Counted from the stretch's first letter, positions 1 through 6,798 are shown. The stretch: DNA of 9,461 nt from Pedosphaera sp. (GCA_009691645.1 SIAT01000064.1:1-9461); one strand, 5' to 3'. Translations and numbers: made by a program. The notes: generated from the letters alone by a model not told the origin.

Positions 1-902
1 TTCAGGCCACGACCGCCGCGGCCTTTGAAGGTGAGCTCGGCGATGCCGGACTTGTCGAGTTCGCCGAGGCCGAGTTTCACCATCTTGGTGAACTGCTTGG
101 TGGCGGCGGCGGCGAGTGGAAGGTCGAGCTTCTGCTCTTTGGCAAGGCTGAGGGCGATGCCGGAATCTTTCGCGGCGTGCGACGCGGAGAAGAAACAGGA
201 GTGATCGCGGTTGAGCATGTCGTCGCCATCGGTGACGAGCACGCGGCTGTTCGCGCCGGTCTGGCTGAAGATTTCCGTGAGCACCTTGAGATCGAGCTTG
301 AGGGCGGCGCCGAGGCCGAGGCCTTCGGCGAGGCCGGCGGTGTTGATGTTCATCACCATGTTGACGAGCGCCTTGACCTGCGCGGCCGTGCCGGCCTTGC
401 CGATGTAACGGAGCAGTTTGCCCTCGTCGCTGAGCTTGGTGAGGATGGAACGCACTTTGTCGAAGGCGGCTTTCTCGCCGCCGACCATCAGATAAAGCGT
501 GCCCGCGCGGGCCTGATTGATGCTCGACGCCATGCAGGCTTCGAGGCTCGCGGCCTTGGCTTTCTTGGCGAGTTTCTCGACTTCGACGTGGACCTTGGGC
601 GAGACGGTGGCGCAGTTGATGAAGACGCGGCCGGAGGCGTGCTGGAGGAGATTATCCTTTTTGCCGGCGTAGATGGCGTGCATCGCCTTGTCGTCGGTGA
701 CGACGGTGATGACGACATCGGAGACCTGCGTGACGCGCGCGAGTGTGCCGGCGGCTTCGCAGCCGATTTCCTTGGCGAGATCGAGTGCGGCCTGCGCGCG
801 GACGTCATAGACCGCGCTGACGGTGTAACCGCATTCCTTGAGCCGGCGCGCCATGTTCGCGCCCATCCGGCCGACACCGACGAGACCTATTTTTTCTGAC
901 AT
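1..902 (-). CDS. NAD(P)-dependent beta-hydroxyacid dehydrogenase, 3-hydroxyisobutyrate dehydrogenase-like (3' end cut by window)
   Basis: The frame is open from ATG at 902 to the window edge, giving 300 codons with no stop, about the usual family length (290-300), so only a few residues should be missing. Residues 5-17 carry the Rossmann dinucleotide-binding signature with GVGRMG at 9-14. FINCATVSP (94-102) fits the conserved segment before the substrate loop. The catalytic-lysine motif GKAGTAAQVKALVN (168-181) places Lys177 and Asn181 as expected. The family oxidises or reduces small beta-hydroxy acids such as 3-hydroxyisobutyrate or tartronate semialdehyde in the cytosol. The substrate loop, normally DAPVSGG, reads EACMASS (121-127), so the exact substrate cannot be assigned and may differ from classical members. 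No Shine-Dalgarno precedes the ATG. It lies 78 bp downstream of the metallo-hydrolase gene on the same strand. The family is near certain; the substrate is unknown. Confidence 0.9.
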   Translation of the reverse strand, partial: MSEKIGLVGVGRMGANMARRLKECGYTVSAVYDVRAQAALDLAKEIGCEAAGTLARVTQVSDVVITVVTDDKAMHAIYAGKKDNLLQHASGRVFINCATVSPKVHVEVEKLAKKAKAASLEACMASSINQARAGTLYLMVGGEKAAFDKVRSILTKLSDEGKLLRYIGKAGTAAQVKALVNMVMNINTAGLAEGLGLGAALKLDLKVLTEIFSQTGANSRVLVTDGDDMLNRDHSCFFSASHAAKDSGIALSLAKEQKLDLPLAAAATKQFTKMVKLGLGELDKSGIAELTFKGRGGRGL

Positions 903-980
903 AACGGGTAGTGGGTTGCTGTTGGTTTCTGAATTCGCGAGGAGTTTTAGGGAAAAGAGTGGCTGTGCGCGAGCGCTTTT

Positions 981-1805
981 TCAGTTGGCCGCGGGGACGG
1001 CTTCAGTCGCTGAAACCCGCGCTCTCAACTCGATCGTGGGGCAGGGAACATCTTGCGAGGCGACGGTGATGGCGATGTGCGTGGCGTTCGTCTTCTGCAG
1101 AACGCCGCTCACGGCGCGGAGGGCCAGCTCGGGGCGGTTGCAGTCGCGGCTGAGGTGGCCGAGGAAGACGTGGTGGAGATGGTCCGAGGCGACTTGCTCG
1201 ATGACGGCGGCGCCGGCTTCGTTCGAGAGATGGCCGTGGCGGCCGAGGATGCGCTGCTTGAGGCTCCACGGCCGGCGGGTGTCGTCCTGCAGCAGCTTCA
1301 CATCGTGATTCGTTTCGAGCACGAGGACGTTCGCGGGGCGGACACGCTCGATGGTGAGGCGCGTGGCGTGGCCGAGATCGGTGAGGAAGCCGAGATTTCC
1401 ATCGCTGGTGCGGAGGAGAAAACCGACGGGATCCATGGCATCGTGCGGGATGGCGAAAGTTTCAATGCCGACGTCGTTCACTTCGAAGCTCGCGCCGGTG
1501 GTGAAGATGCGAAAATCGAACTTGGTCGCGGTGGTTTCCTCGATGGCCTCGGCGGTGAGGCGATTGCAATAGATGGGAACGTGCAGCTTGGCAGCGAGAG
1601 CGACGAGCCCGGTGATGTGGTCGGAATGTTCGTGGGTGATTAAGATGCCGTGCAAACCTTCGGGGGCGCGGCCGAGGGTGGCGAGGCGCTGGCGTGTCTG
1701 GCGTCCACTCAGGCCGGCATCGATCAGCAGGCGCGTCTCGCCGGCTTCGAGATAGGCGCAGTTGCCGCTCGAGCCGCTGCCCAGAATTGTGAAGCGCACC
1801 GACAC
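981..1805 (-). CDS. MBL-fold metallo-hydrolase, WalJ/YycJ family
   Basis: The protein opens with RFTILGSGSSGN, the N-terminal strand typical of the YycJ/WalJ group, followed by LLIDAGLSG and the zinc motif HEHSDH (residues 58-63 from the start used here). Further metal-site segments follow: AIPHDAMDPVG, LETNHD and a late LGHLSRDCN. These match a two-metal metallo-beta-lactamase fold; relatives are nucleases or phosphodiesterases with proposed roles linked to DNA repair or cell-wall signalling, but the substrate is not shown here. The start is uncertain. GTG at 1805 gives 274 residues, near the usual ~264, and begins just before the conserved strand. The frame stays open to ATG at 1904, which adds 33 basic residues with poor third-position GC; I judge these non-coding. 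It is divergent from rpoN and co-oriented with the dehydrogenase downstream, where a 78 bp gap shows no clear terminator. Confidence 0.88.
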   Translation of the reverse strand: MSVRFTILGSGSSGNCAYLEAGETRLLIDAGLSGRQTRQRLATLGRAPEGLHGILITHEHSDHITGLVALAAKLHVPIYCNRLTAEAIEETTATKFDFRIFTTGASFEVNDVGIETFAIPHDAMDPVGFLLRTSDGNLGFLTDLGHATRLTIERVRPANVLVLETNHDVKLLQDDTRRPWSLKQRILGRHGHLSNEAGAAVIEQVASDHLHHVFLGHLSRDCNRPELALRAVSGVLQKTNATHIAITVASQDVPCPTIELRARVSATEAVPAAN

Positions 1806-1931
1806 GCGGGGGACGTTAAGGAGGGATGGTCGCAGCGGCAACTGGTTTTTGATTCGCGCGCGGGCGCGAAGGCGCTTTTCGGGAGTGAAAAGAGCTTGAA
1901 GCATTTTTAATGCCTACTTCTGCTTGGAGTC

Positions 1932-1956
1932 TGGCACTAAAAAGATTACGGTGCCA
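1932..1956. repeat. Inverted repeat TGGCAC-N13-GTGCCA upstream of rpoN
   Basis: Perfect 6-bp arms at 1932-1937 and 1951-1956, separated by 13 bp, lie 20 bp before the rpoN start in the divergent region between the metallo-hydrolase and rpoN. The placement suits an operator for a dimeric regulator. TGGCAC resembles the -24 half of a sigma-54 promoter, but on neither strand is a GC found at the matching -12 position, so it is not a complete sigma-54 promoter. It could be chance. Confidence 0.3.
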
Positions 1957-1975
1957 CGGCTAACTACCAGACACG

Positions 1976-3463
1976 ATGGCCCAGCAAGGATTACACATCA
2001 GCCAGCGGATGGGGCAACAGCAAGTGCTGTCGCCGCAAATGCAGCAATCGCTCCAGATGCTGCAGGCGCCGATCCTGGAATTGAAGGCGATCATCGAACA
2101 GGAGCTGCAGCAGAACCCGGTGCTCGAGGAGGTCGCGGAGATGACCGCCGAAGAGAAGCCCGCCGATCGTGAGGCTGCCGAGAAGGCGGATCTCGCCGAG
2201 CCGCCGGCGGATGTGCAGGTGAACCCGATGGAGGAGAAACGGGACGAGCCGGTGGATGATTTTCAGGCCGAGTTCGAGAAGCTCGCGCAGATTGATCAGG
2301 AATGGCGTGACCAGCTTTCGTCCGGTCAATCGGTCCAGCGCGCGAACATGGATGATGAGGAACGCCGGCAGTTCATGTTCGATTCGCTCACGACGGGGCC
2401 GTCGTTGAACGAGCATTTACTTGAGCAGATGCGGCAGTCGGATTTGACGCCCGCGCAGCAGTCCGTGGCCGAGAGCATCGTGGGCAACATGGACGAGCAC
2501 GGTTATCTCAAGGCCACGTTTGAGGAGATCGCCCACGCTGCGCAACAGCCGGTCGAGGCGGTCGCGCCGGTGTTGAAGAGTATCCAAAGTTTTCATCCAG
2601 CCGGTGTCGGTGCGCGGGATTTGCAGGAGTGCCTCAAACTTCAACTCGAGCGTGCGGATAAACAGGGATCGATCGAGTATCAGATTGTCGTCGATTACAT
2701 GGAGGCGCTCGGGCGCCGGCGGTTCCCTGAGATCGCGCGCGGTCTCGGTGTGGAGGTGGATGAGGTGCAGGACGCTGTTGAGGAGATCGGTAAACTTGAT
2801 CCGCGCCCAGGCCGCGCTTTCGCTGCGGAGAACCAGCAGTACGTGGTCGCAGAAATCGTCGTGCGGCCCAGCGAGGGCGGTTTCTCGGTGACTTCAAACA
2901 ACGATCAGGTTCCGCACCTGCGCATCAGCAATACCTACAAAGACCTGATGACGCAGGCGCAAAGCTCGGCAGAGGTGCGTGAATACATCCGCGGCAAGAT
3001 CCGCGACGGCAAGTTCCTCATCAAAAGCCTGCATCAACGGCAGGAAACGATTTTGAACATCGCCAAGGAGATTGTCCGCCGTCAGCACGATTTTTTTGCC
3101 AAGGGCAAGACGCACATGAAGCCGCTCACCATGGCGCAGGTGGCCGAGGTGGTTGGCGTACACGAGACGACTGTGAGCCGTGCTGTTTCGGGCAAGTACA
3201 TGGATACGCTGGATGGCGTGGTCGAGATGCGCTACTTCTTCACCGCTGGGATCAAGACCGCCAGCGGGCAGGACATGTCCAATGCCAGCGTGAAGGAGAT
3301 GCTCGCCGAGCTCGTGAAGAAGGAGAATCCCGCCACTCCGCTCTCCGACGAGGCGCTTGTGAAGGTTCTCACCGAGAAGGGCGTCGTCATCGCCCGCCGC
3401 ACCGTGGCCAAGTACCGCGGCGAATTGAACATCCTGCCTTCCAATATGCGGAAGGTCTACTGA
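1976..3463 (+). CDS. rpoN: RNA polymerase sigma-54 factor RpoN
   Basis: This is a full-length sigma-54 of 495 residues. Region I (about 1-50) has the Gln/Leu-rich activator-responsive pattern, with SPQMQQSLQMLQ at 19-30 and EQELQQNPVLEE at 41-52. An acidic, variable region II spans about 51-107. The core-binding domain follows (about 125-300, with LDPRPGR at 274-280). The helix-turn-helix that contacts the -12 element is at about 384-408 (MAQVAEVVGVHETTVSRAVS), and the RpoN box that reads the -24 element is at 473-482 (ARRTVAKYRG, last residue Gly where Glu is common). It directs RNA polymerase to -24/-12 promoters and needs AAA+ enhancer-binding proteins, none of which is encoded here. The ATG at 1976 has no Shine-Dalgarno; Met12 is a less likely alternative because region I would be clipped. 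It converges on def with 6 bp between stops. Confidence 0.98.
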   Translation: MAQQGLHISQRMGQQQVLSPQMQQSLQMLQAPILELKAIIEQELQQNPVLEEVAEMTAEEKPADREAAEKADLAEPPADVQVNPMEEKRDEPVDDFQAEFEKLAQIDQEWRDQLSSGQSVQRANMDDEERRQFMFDSLTTGPSLNEHLLEQMRQSDLTPAQQSVAESIVGNMDEHGYLKATFEEIAHAAQQPVEAVAPVLKSIQSFHPAGVGARDLQECLKLQLERADKQGSIEYQIVVDYMEALGRRRFPEIARGLGVEVDEVQDAVEEIGKLDPRPGRAFAAENQQYVVAEIVVRPSEGGFSVTSNNDQVPHLRISNTYKDLMTQAQSSAEVREYIRGKIRDGKFLIKSLHQRQETILNIAKEIVRRQHDFFAKGKTHMKPLTMAQVAEVVGVHETTVSRAVSGKYMDTLDGVVEMRYFFTAGIKTASGQDMSNASVKEMLAELVKKENPATPLSDEALVKVLTEKGVVIARRTVAKYRGELNILPSNMRKVY

Positions 3464-3482
3464 GCCGCGCTACTTCTTCCGC
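3448..3482. terminator. Possible shared hairpin across the rpoN/def stop codons
   Basis: GCGGAAG (3448-3454) and CTTCCGC (3476-3482) form a perfect 7-bp inverted repeat with a 21-nt loop that contains both convergent stop codons. A second, mutually exclusive hairpin, CCTTCC/GGAAGG with a 7-nt loop (3437-3455), lies in the last rpoN codons. Neither is followed by a T-run, so intrinsic termination is weakly supported. Confidence 0.22.
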
Positions 3483-4039
3483 TTCAGCGCCGCCTTCGTC
3501 TCCGTCTGCAACACTTCCAGTTCCAGTTGCAGCTCGCGTTTGTCCTTCGACTCCATCCGGTCGATGAAGAGAATGCCGTTGAGATGATCCACCTCGTGCT
3601 GCACCGCGCGCGCGAACAGGCCGCCGCAGCGGAATGAGATGCGCTCACCCTTCGTATTCGTGCAGGTCACATGCACCTGTTCGGGGCGTGTGATCTCCGA
3701 AAAGATTTCCGGAAAACTCAGACAACCCTCGCCGCCCGCCACCGGTTCGGCGGCCGGTTTCACCTCGGGATTGATCAACACCAACGGCATCAGCGTCGCC
3801 GGGTCGGCCGGCTTGCCATCGAGCCAGAGCGTCGAGGGTCGGTCGGTGGCACGCACGTCGATCACCGCCAGTTGCAGCGCCTGCCCCACCTGCTGCGCGG
3901 CGAGGCCCACGCCGTGGTAGTCCTCCATCGTCAACAACATTTCGCCGATGAACTTTTTGATTTCGGGCGTGATCTTCTCGATGCGCGCCCCTTTTTGGCG
4001 CAACGCCGGATGACCGTATTTGACAACTTCGAGGGACAT
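3470..4039 (-). CDS. def: Peptide deformylase
   Basis: This enzyme removes the formyl group from the initiator methionine of new proteins, a step needed before methionine aminopeptidase can act. All three family motifs are intact: GVGLAAQ (43-49), EGCLS (104-108, Cys106 a metal ligand) and QHEVDH (147-152, His148 and His152 metal ligands, Glu149 catalytic). The 189-residue length is ordinary, with a Lys-rich, helix-prone tail after about residue 165. The opening MSLEVVKYGHPALR supports ATG at 4039, although no Shine-Dalgarno precedes it. It lies 74 bp downstream of parB on the same strand and may share its transcript. The usual partner fmt is not in the window. Confidence 0.97.
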   Translation of the reverse strand: MSLEVVKYGHPALRQKGARIEKITPEIKKFIGEMLLTMEDYHGVGLAAQQVGQALQLAVIDVRATDRPSTLWLDGKPADPATLMPLVLINPEVKPAAEPVAGGEGCLSFPEIFSEITRPEQVHVTCTNTKGERISFRCGGLFARAVQHEVDHLNGILFIDRMESKDKRELQLELEVLQTETKAALKRKK

Positions 4040-4113
4040 GGTTTGTAAGAAAAGTTAAGGTGCGACTCCCCACGAATCAATGTGCCGAGGCGTGAGGTTC
4101 GATGAACGTTTGC

Positions 4114-5019
4114 TCAATCCGCGTTCACTCCGAGAAGTTCCAGAATCCGTTCCAACTCTTCATCGCTGAAGAAGCGGATGTCGAGCGAGCCTTTGCCGGC
4201 GCGGTAACGGAGCGTCACCTTCGTGCTGAGCCGCTGCTTGAGTTTATTCTCGAGATCGGTCACATGGATATCTTTCGGCGCAGCGATAGATTTTCCGTTC
4301 GCAGTGCCGCCGCCGATTTTCGGCTGCTGCAATCGTGCGACGAGATCTTCCGTCTGCCGCACGCTGAGTGAATCCTTCAGCACATTCTCCGCGGCGAGCT
4401 TTTGTTCGGCGGCCGTGGCGAGGCCGAGAATCACTTTCGCGTGGCCGACGGAAAGGCGGCCATCACGCAACATGGCCTGCAACTCGGGAGCGAGCTTGAG
4501 CAGGCGCAGCGCGTTGGCGACGACCGTGCGGCTTTTGCCAACCTTCTGCGCCACCTGTTCCTGCGTGAGATGAAAGGCTTCGATGAGCTGCCCGTAGCCG
4601 AGCGCTTCCTCGATCGGATTCAGATTTTCGCGCTGGAGATTTTCGATGAGCGCCAGCTCCATCACCACGCGATCGTCAGCCTCGCGCACGATCACCGGCA
4701 CCTCCGTCAATCCGGCCAACTGCGCCGCGCGCCAGCGACGTTCGCCAGCGATGATCTCGAAATGTTCCTTGCGCGCGCGCACGACGAGCGGCTGCAGGAT
4801 GCCCTGTTCCTTGATCGAGTTGGCCAACTCTTGGAGCGCTTCGGGCGCGAAATCTTTGCGCGGCTGGAAGGGGCAGGGACAGACCCGGGCGAGCGTCACG
4901 CGGCGAACTTCCTCGCCCATGGCCGGCGCGTGATGGGTGGCGAATGGCGAGGCTGACACGGATGTCGCCGCGGCTCCCAGCAACGCGCCCAAACCGCGGC
5001 CTAAAGCTGGTTTCAGCAT
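4114..5019 (-). CDS. parB: Chromosome-partitioning protein ParB
   Basis: ParB binds parS sites near the origin, loads as a CTP-dependent clamp and works with the ParA ATPase to segregate chromosomes. From ATG 5019 the protein has 301 residues. LGRGLGALL (6-14) is the N-terminal peptide through which ParB usually stimulates ParA. The CTP-binding ParB/Srx domain has GERRWRA (92-98) and ENLQRENLNPIEEA (126-139). The helix-turn-helix is at about 151-176 (LTQEQVAQKVGKSRTVVANA) and a C-terminal dimerisation segment at about 251-301. The frame stays open upstream to a GTG at 5079, but those 20 residues are unlike the family, whereas MLKPALGRG is a typical ParB beginning. No parA is adjacent: the upstream neighbour is a divergent DUF309 gene and the downstream gene is def. 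I saw no match to the parS consensus in the window. Confidence 0.97.
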   Translation of the reverse strand: MLKPALGRGLGALLGAAATSVSASPFATHHAPAMGEEVRRVTLARVCPCPFQPRKDFAPEALQELANSIKEQGILQPLVVRARKEHFEIIAGERRWRAAQLAGLTEVPVIVREADDRVVMELALIENLQRENLNPIEEALGYGQLIEAFHLTQEQVAQKVGKSRTVVANALRLLKLAPELQAMLRDGRLSVGHAKVILGLATAAEQKLAAENVLKDSLSVRQTEDLVARLQQPKIGGGTANGKSIAAPKDIHVTDLENKLKQRLSTKVTLRYRAGKGSLDIRFFSDEELERILELLGVNAD

Positions 5020-5050
5020 GATCAAAAGAGTGGGCAAGCACGCTGGGATT

Positions 5051-5077
5051 GTCGAGCGGTGAATCGCTTCACTCGAC
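5051..5077. repeat. Bulged inverted repeat between parB and the DUF309 gene
   Basis: GTCGA (5051-5055) pairs with TCGAC (5073-5077), and GTGAA (5059-5063) with TTCAC (5068-5072), around the loop TCGC. Three bases (5056-5058) bulge on one side, giving ten base pairs in all. It sits in the 89 bp divergent region, 32 bp from the parB start, where an operator for either gene would fit. It is not parS: the TTCAC/GTGAA half-sites of parS are present but in inverted order. The function is unknown. Confidence 0.4.
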
Positions 5078-5108
5078 ACCTTCCGTCGTGAGCCGTTATT
5101 ATTGCGGT

Positions 5109-5570
5109 GTGAGTAAGAAGAGTGCGAAGATTGCCGGTCTGATCGATGGCCTGCGCGGCCACGGGTTCGACGCGCACTACCTCGGCTACTTCGAGTGTTT
5201 CCACCGCCAGCTTTACTATGAGTCCCACGACGTGCTCGAGGAGCTTTGGCTCGCGGACAAGCACGGGCCGAACGGCGATTTCTACAAGGGACTCATCCAA
5301 CTCGCCGGTGCCTTTGTGCATTTGCAAAAACACCTCTCGCCTGAATATCGCAAACGAATGCACCGCTTGCGCCCGGCCGCTGCGCTCTTCCGTCTCGCGC
5401 AGGCGAATCTATCGAAATACTCCGCGCGACATGAGCAACTCGACGTGGCCGCGACACTCGCGCTGATTGAGGACTGGCTGAATCGGTTGGGAGCGGGAAA
5501 GTACGAAGTGAACCCGTTCAACGAAGCTGCCGCGCCCAAACTTCAACTCTTCGGGAGTGAGGCAACCTGA
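5109..5570 (+). CDS. DUF309 domain-containing protein
   Basis: This small cytosolic protein belongs to the DUF309 family. The signature is a short helical core with the pattern YESHDVLEELW (37-47) followed by FYKGLIQLAGA (58-68), matching the family's Y-x-E-x-H-[DE]-V-[LW]-E-x-x-W and FY-x-G-L-I-Q-x-A blocks. Conserved His and Glu/Asp residues hint at a metal or ligand site, but no function is established for the family. From GTG 5109 it has 153 residues. The frame is open back to a TTG at 5049, with another GTG at 5088; I prefer 5109 because the extra residues are poor in family sequence and would run through the inverted repeat at 5051-5077. No Shine-Dalgarno is seen before any candidate start. 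It is divergent from parB and followed by bioB after 140 bp that contain a separate promoter. Confidence 0.88.
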   Translation: MSKKSAKIAGLIDGLRGHGFDAHYLGYFECFHRQLYYESHDVLEELWLADKHGPNGDFYKGLIQLAGAFVHLQKHLSPEYRKRMHRLRPAAALFRLAQANLSKYSARHEQLDVAATLALIEDWLNRLGAGKYEVNPFNEAAAPKLQLFGSEAT

Positions 5571-5618
5571 CGACTGGTGCGGCTTCGGTGCGGTCGGTGT
5601 TCATCCCAAGCCAAAAGC

Positions 5619-5646
5619 TTGCACGTCCTTCGGTTGCAGGTATCAT
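5619..5646 (+). promoter_or_regulatory. Candidate bioB promoter (-35/-10)
   Basis: TTGCAC (5619-5624), a 16-bp spacer and TATCAT (5641-5646, five of six matches to TATAAT) suit a sigma-70-type promoter. Transcription would begin near 5653, upstream of the bioB ATG at 5711 and inside the candidate BirA operator. The -35 match is weak (three of six), so the call rests mainly on the -10 box and on its overlap with the operator. Confidence 0.4.
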
Positions 5647-5676
5647 GTCAACTGTGCCTCTGGAGCGGGTTGACGA
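5645..5676. promoter_or_regulatory. Candidate BirA (biotin repressor) operator
   Basis: Half-sites ATGTCAACT (5645-5653) and GGTTGACGA (5668-5676) are separated by 14 bp. They contain a perfect GTCAAC/GTTGAC inverted repeat. The BirA box known from many bacteria has the form TTGTnAACC-spacer of about 14-16-GGTTnACAA; ignoring the variable central base, the left half matches at six of eight fixed positions and the right half at seven of eight. The site abuts the candidate -10 box and covers the predicted transcription start, as expected for repression of biotin synthesis by BirA bound to biotinyl-AMP. Whether the host BirA carries the DNA-binding domain cannot be seen here. Confidence 0.5.
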
Positions 5677-5710
5677 GGGTGTTCCGAAGGTGCCAGCAAC
5701 GACGGAAGCC

Positions 5711-6709
5711 ATGAACTACGCCGACATCCAGTGCCTTTTCAACCAGCCGTTCTTCGAGTTGCTCAAGCAATCGCGCGCGGTGCATGAGGCCCACTGGCCG
5801 GAGCGCGAGGTGCAGCTCTGCACGCTGCTCTCGATCAAGACGGGCGGCTGCAGCGAGGATTGCGGCTACTGCGCCCAGAGCGCGCGTTACAGCACGGGTT
5901 TGGCGGCGGAGAAATTACTGGCGAAAGAGACGGTGATGGAGAAGGCCCGCGAAGCGAAGGCGAATGGATCCACCCGCTTCTGCATGGGCGCGGCGTGGAA
6001 AGGGGTGCGCGAAGGCACGGAGAAATTTGACCAAGTGCTCGACATCGTGCGCGACGTCTCGACGCTCGGGATGGAGGTCTGCGTGACGCTCGGCGAACTC
6101 GGGAGCGGGGAAGCGGTGAAGCTCAAGCAGGCGGGCGTGACGGCTTACAACCACAACATCGACACGTCGCCGGAGCATTATCCGAACGTCGTCACCACGC
6201 ACACGTTCGACGATCGGCTGCGGACGATCCGCCACGCGCAGGACGCGGGCATGAGCGTCTGCTGCGGCGGCATTCTTGGGCTGGGCGAAGGCGCGGAGGA
6301 TCGTTTGAAGATGGTGGAGGTGTTGAGCAATTTCAATCCGCAGCCCGAGAGCGTGCCGATCAACATGCTCATGCCGATTAAGGGGACGCCGATGGAAGAA
6401 AACGCGCCGGTGGACGTTTTCGATCTCGTGCGTTTGATCGCCATCGCGCGTATCGCGATGCCGAAGACGAAGGTGCGTCTCAGCGCGGGTCGCTATTCAC
6501 TGAGCCGCGAGGCGCAGGCGCTCTGCTACTACGCAGGCGCGAACTCGATTTTCTACGGTGAGAAGCTGCTCACGACCGTGAACCCGCGTGCGAACGAGGA
6601 CCTCGCGTTGCTGCGCGAGCTCGGCCTCGTTCCGCAGTCGCCGAACCCAGCGCAGGCGGCTCCCATGGCGGATGGCGCAAAGCCGCTCACGCCCTGTTGC
6701 GCTTCGTGA
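5711..6709 (+). CDS. bioB: Biotin synthase BioB
   Basis: This radical SAM enzyme inserts sulfur into dethiobiotin in the last step of biotin synthesis. From ATG 5711 it has 332 residues. The radical SAM cluster motif CxxxCxxC is Cys47, Cys51 and Cys54 (GGCSEDCGYC). The sulfur-donor [2Fe-2S] site appears complete: Cys91 (RFCMGAAW), Cys124 (EVCVTLG), Cys184 (SVCCGG) and Arg256 (VRLSAGR). YNHNIDTSPE (146-155) and the C-terminal NSIFYGEKLLTT also match the family. The frame is open upstream to GTG 5588 and ATG 5645, but MNYADIQCLFNQPFFELL matches the usual N-terminus, and the earlier ATG falls inside the candidate BirA operator and before the predicted transcription start. A GGAAG lies close before ATG 5711 with a short spacer. 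No other bio gene is in the window. The C-terminal tail from about 308 (Pro/Ala-rich, ending in CCAS) is longer than strictly needed. Confidence 0.97.
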   Translation: MNYADIQCLFNQPFFELLKQSRAVHEAHWPEREVQLCTLLSIKTGGCSEDCGYCAQSARYSTGLAAEKLLAKETVMEKAREAKANGSTRFCMGAAWKGVREGTEKFDQVLDIVRDVSTLGMEVCVTLGELGSGEAVKLKQAGVTAYNHNIDTSPEHYPNVVTTHTFDDRLRTIRHAQDAGMSVCCGGILGLGEGAEDRLKMVEVLSNFNPQPESVPINMLMPIKGTPMEENAPVDVFDLVRLIAIARIAMPKTKVRLSAGRYSLSREAQALCYYAGANSIFYGEKLLTTVNPRANEDLALLRELGLVPQSPNPAQAAPMADGAKPLTPCCAS

Positions 6710-6710
6710 G

Positions 6711-6737
6711 GTGCGCTCCGCACGGCGCACTGCGGAG
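6711..6737 (+). terminator. Overlapping alternative hairpins after bioB, possible terminator
   Basis: Immediately after the bioB stop, GTGCGC (6711-6716) can pair with GCGCAC (6725-6730), or CTCCGCA (6716-6722) can pair with TGCGGAG (6731-6737). Both are perfect stems with 8-nt loops. They share bases and leave essentially no connecting loop, so they are better read as mutually exclusive than as a pseudoknot. No T-run follows, so factor-independent termination is unproven. Confidence 0.3.
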
Positions 6738-6798
6738 TTGACAGGAATCGGCGTTCGTTGTCCCGTATGAGGTGAACCGTTTGACGCATTAATTTACC

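Noticed and set aside
177..899. A 240-codon plus-strand frame opposite the dehydrogenase.
   Set aside because: Its composition (Gly, Ala, Asp, Glu, His) is that of a GC-rich antisense shadow, and the minus strand encodes a clear Rossmann dehydrogenase over the same bases.
960..985. Hairpin GCGC-GA-GCGC followed by a T-run, as a plus-strand terminator.
   Set aside because: The 4-bp stem with a 2-base loop is not stable, and no plus-strand gene ends upstream of it.
1805..1904. N-terminal extension of the metallo-hydrolase from ATG 1904.
   Set aside because: The 33 extra residues are basic, low in GC3 and unlike the family, whose members begin close to the GSGSSGN strand. Kept as an alternative, since AAGTAGG lies 8 nt before that ATG.
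1926..1950. A sigma-54 (-24/-12) promoter for rpoN itself.
   Set aside because: TGGCAC is present, but at the -12 spacing the bases are AT on the plus strand and TT on the minus strand instead of the required GC.
5020..5079. N-terminal extension of ParB to GTG 5079.
   Set aside because: The added 20 residues do not resemble ParB, while MLKPALGRGLGALL is a typical ParB beginning, and the extension would run through the divergent promoter region.
6711..6737. H-type RNA pseudoknot formed by the two interleaved stems after bioB.
   Set aside because: The stems share a base and would leave connecting loops of 0, 2 and 0 nt, too short to span 6-7 bp helices.
6738..6771. TTGACA followed by TATGAG as a promoter for the propeller gene.
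   Set aside because: The spacer is 22 bp, too long for a sigma-70-type promoter, and no -10-like box occurs at 16-19 bp.
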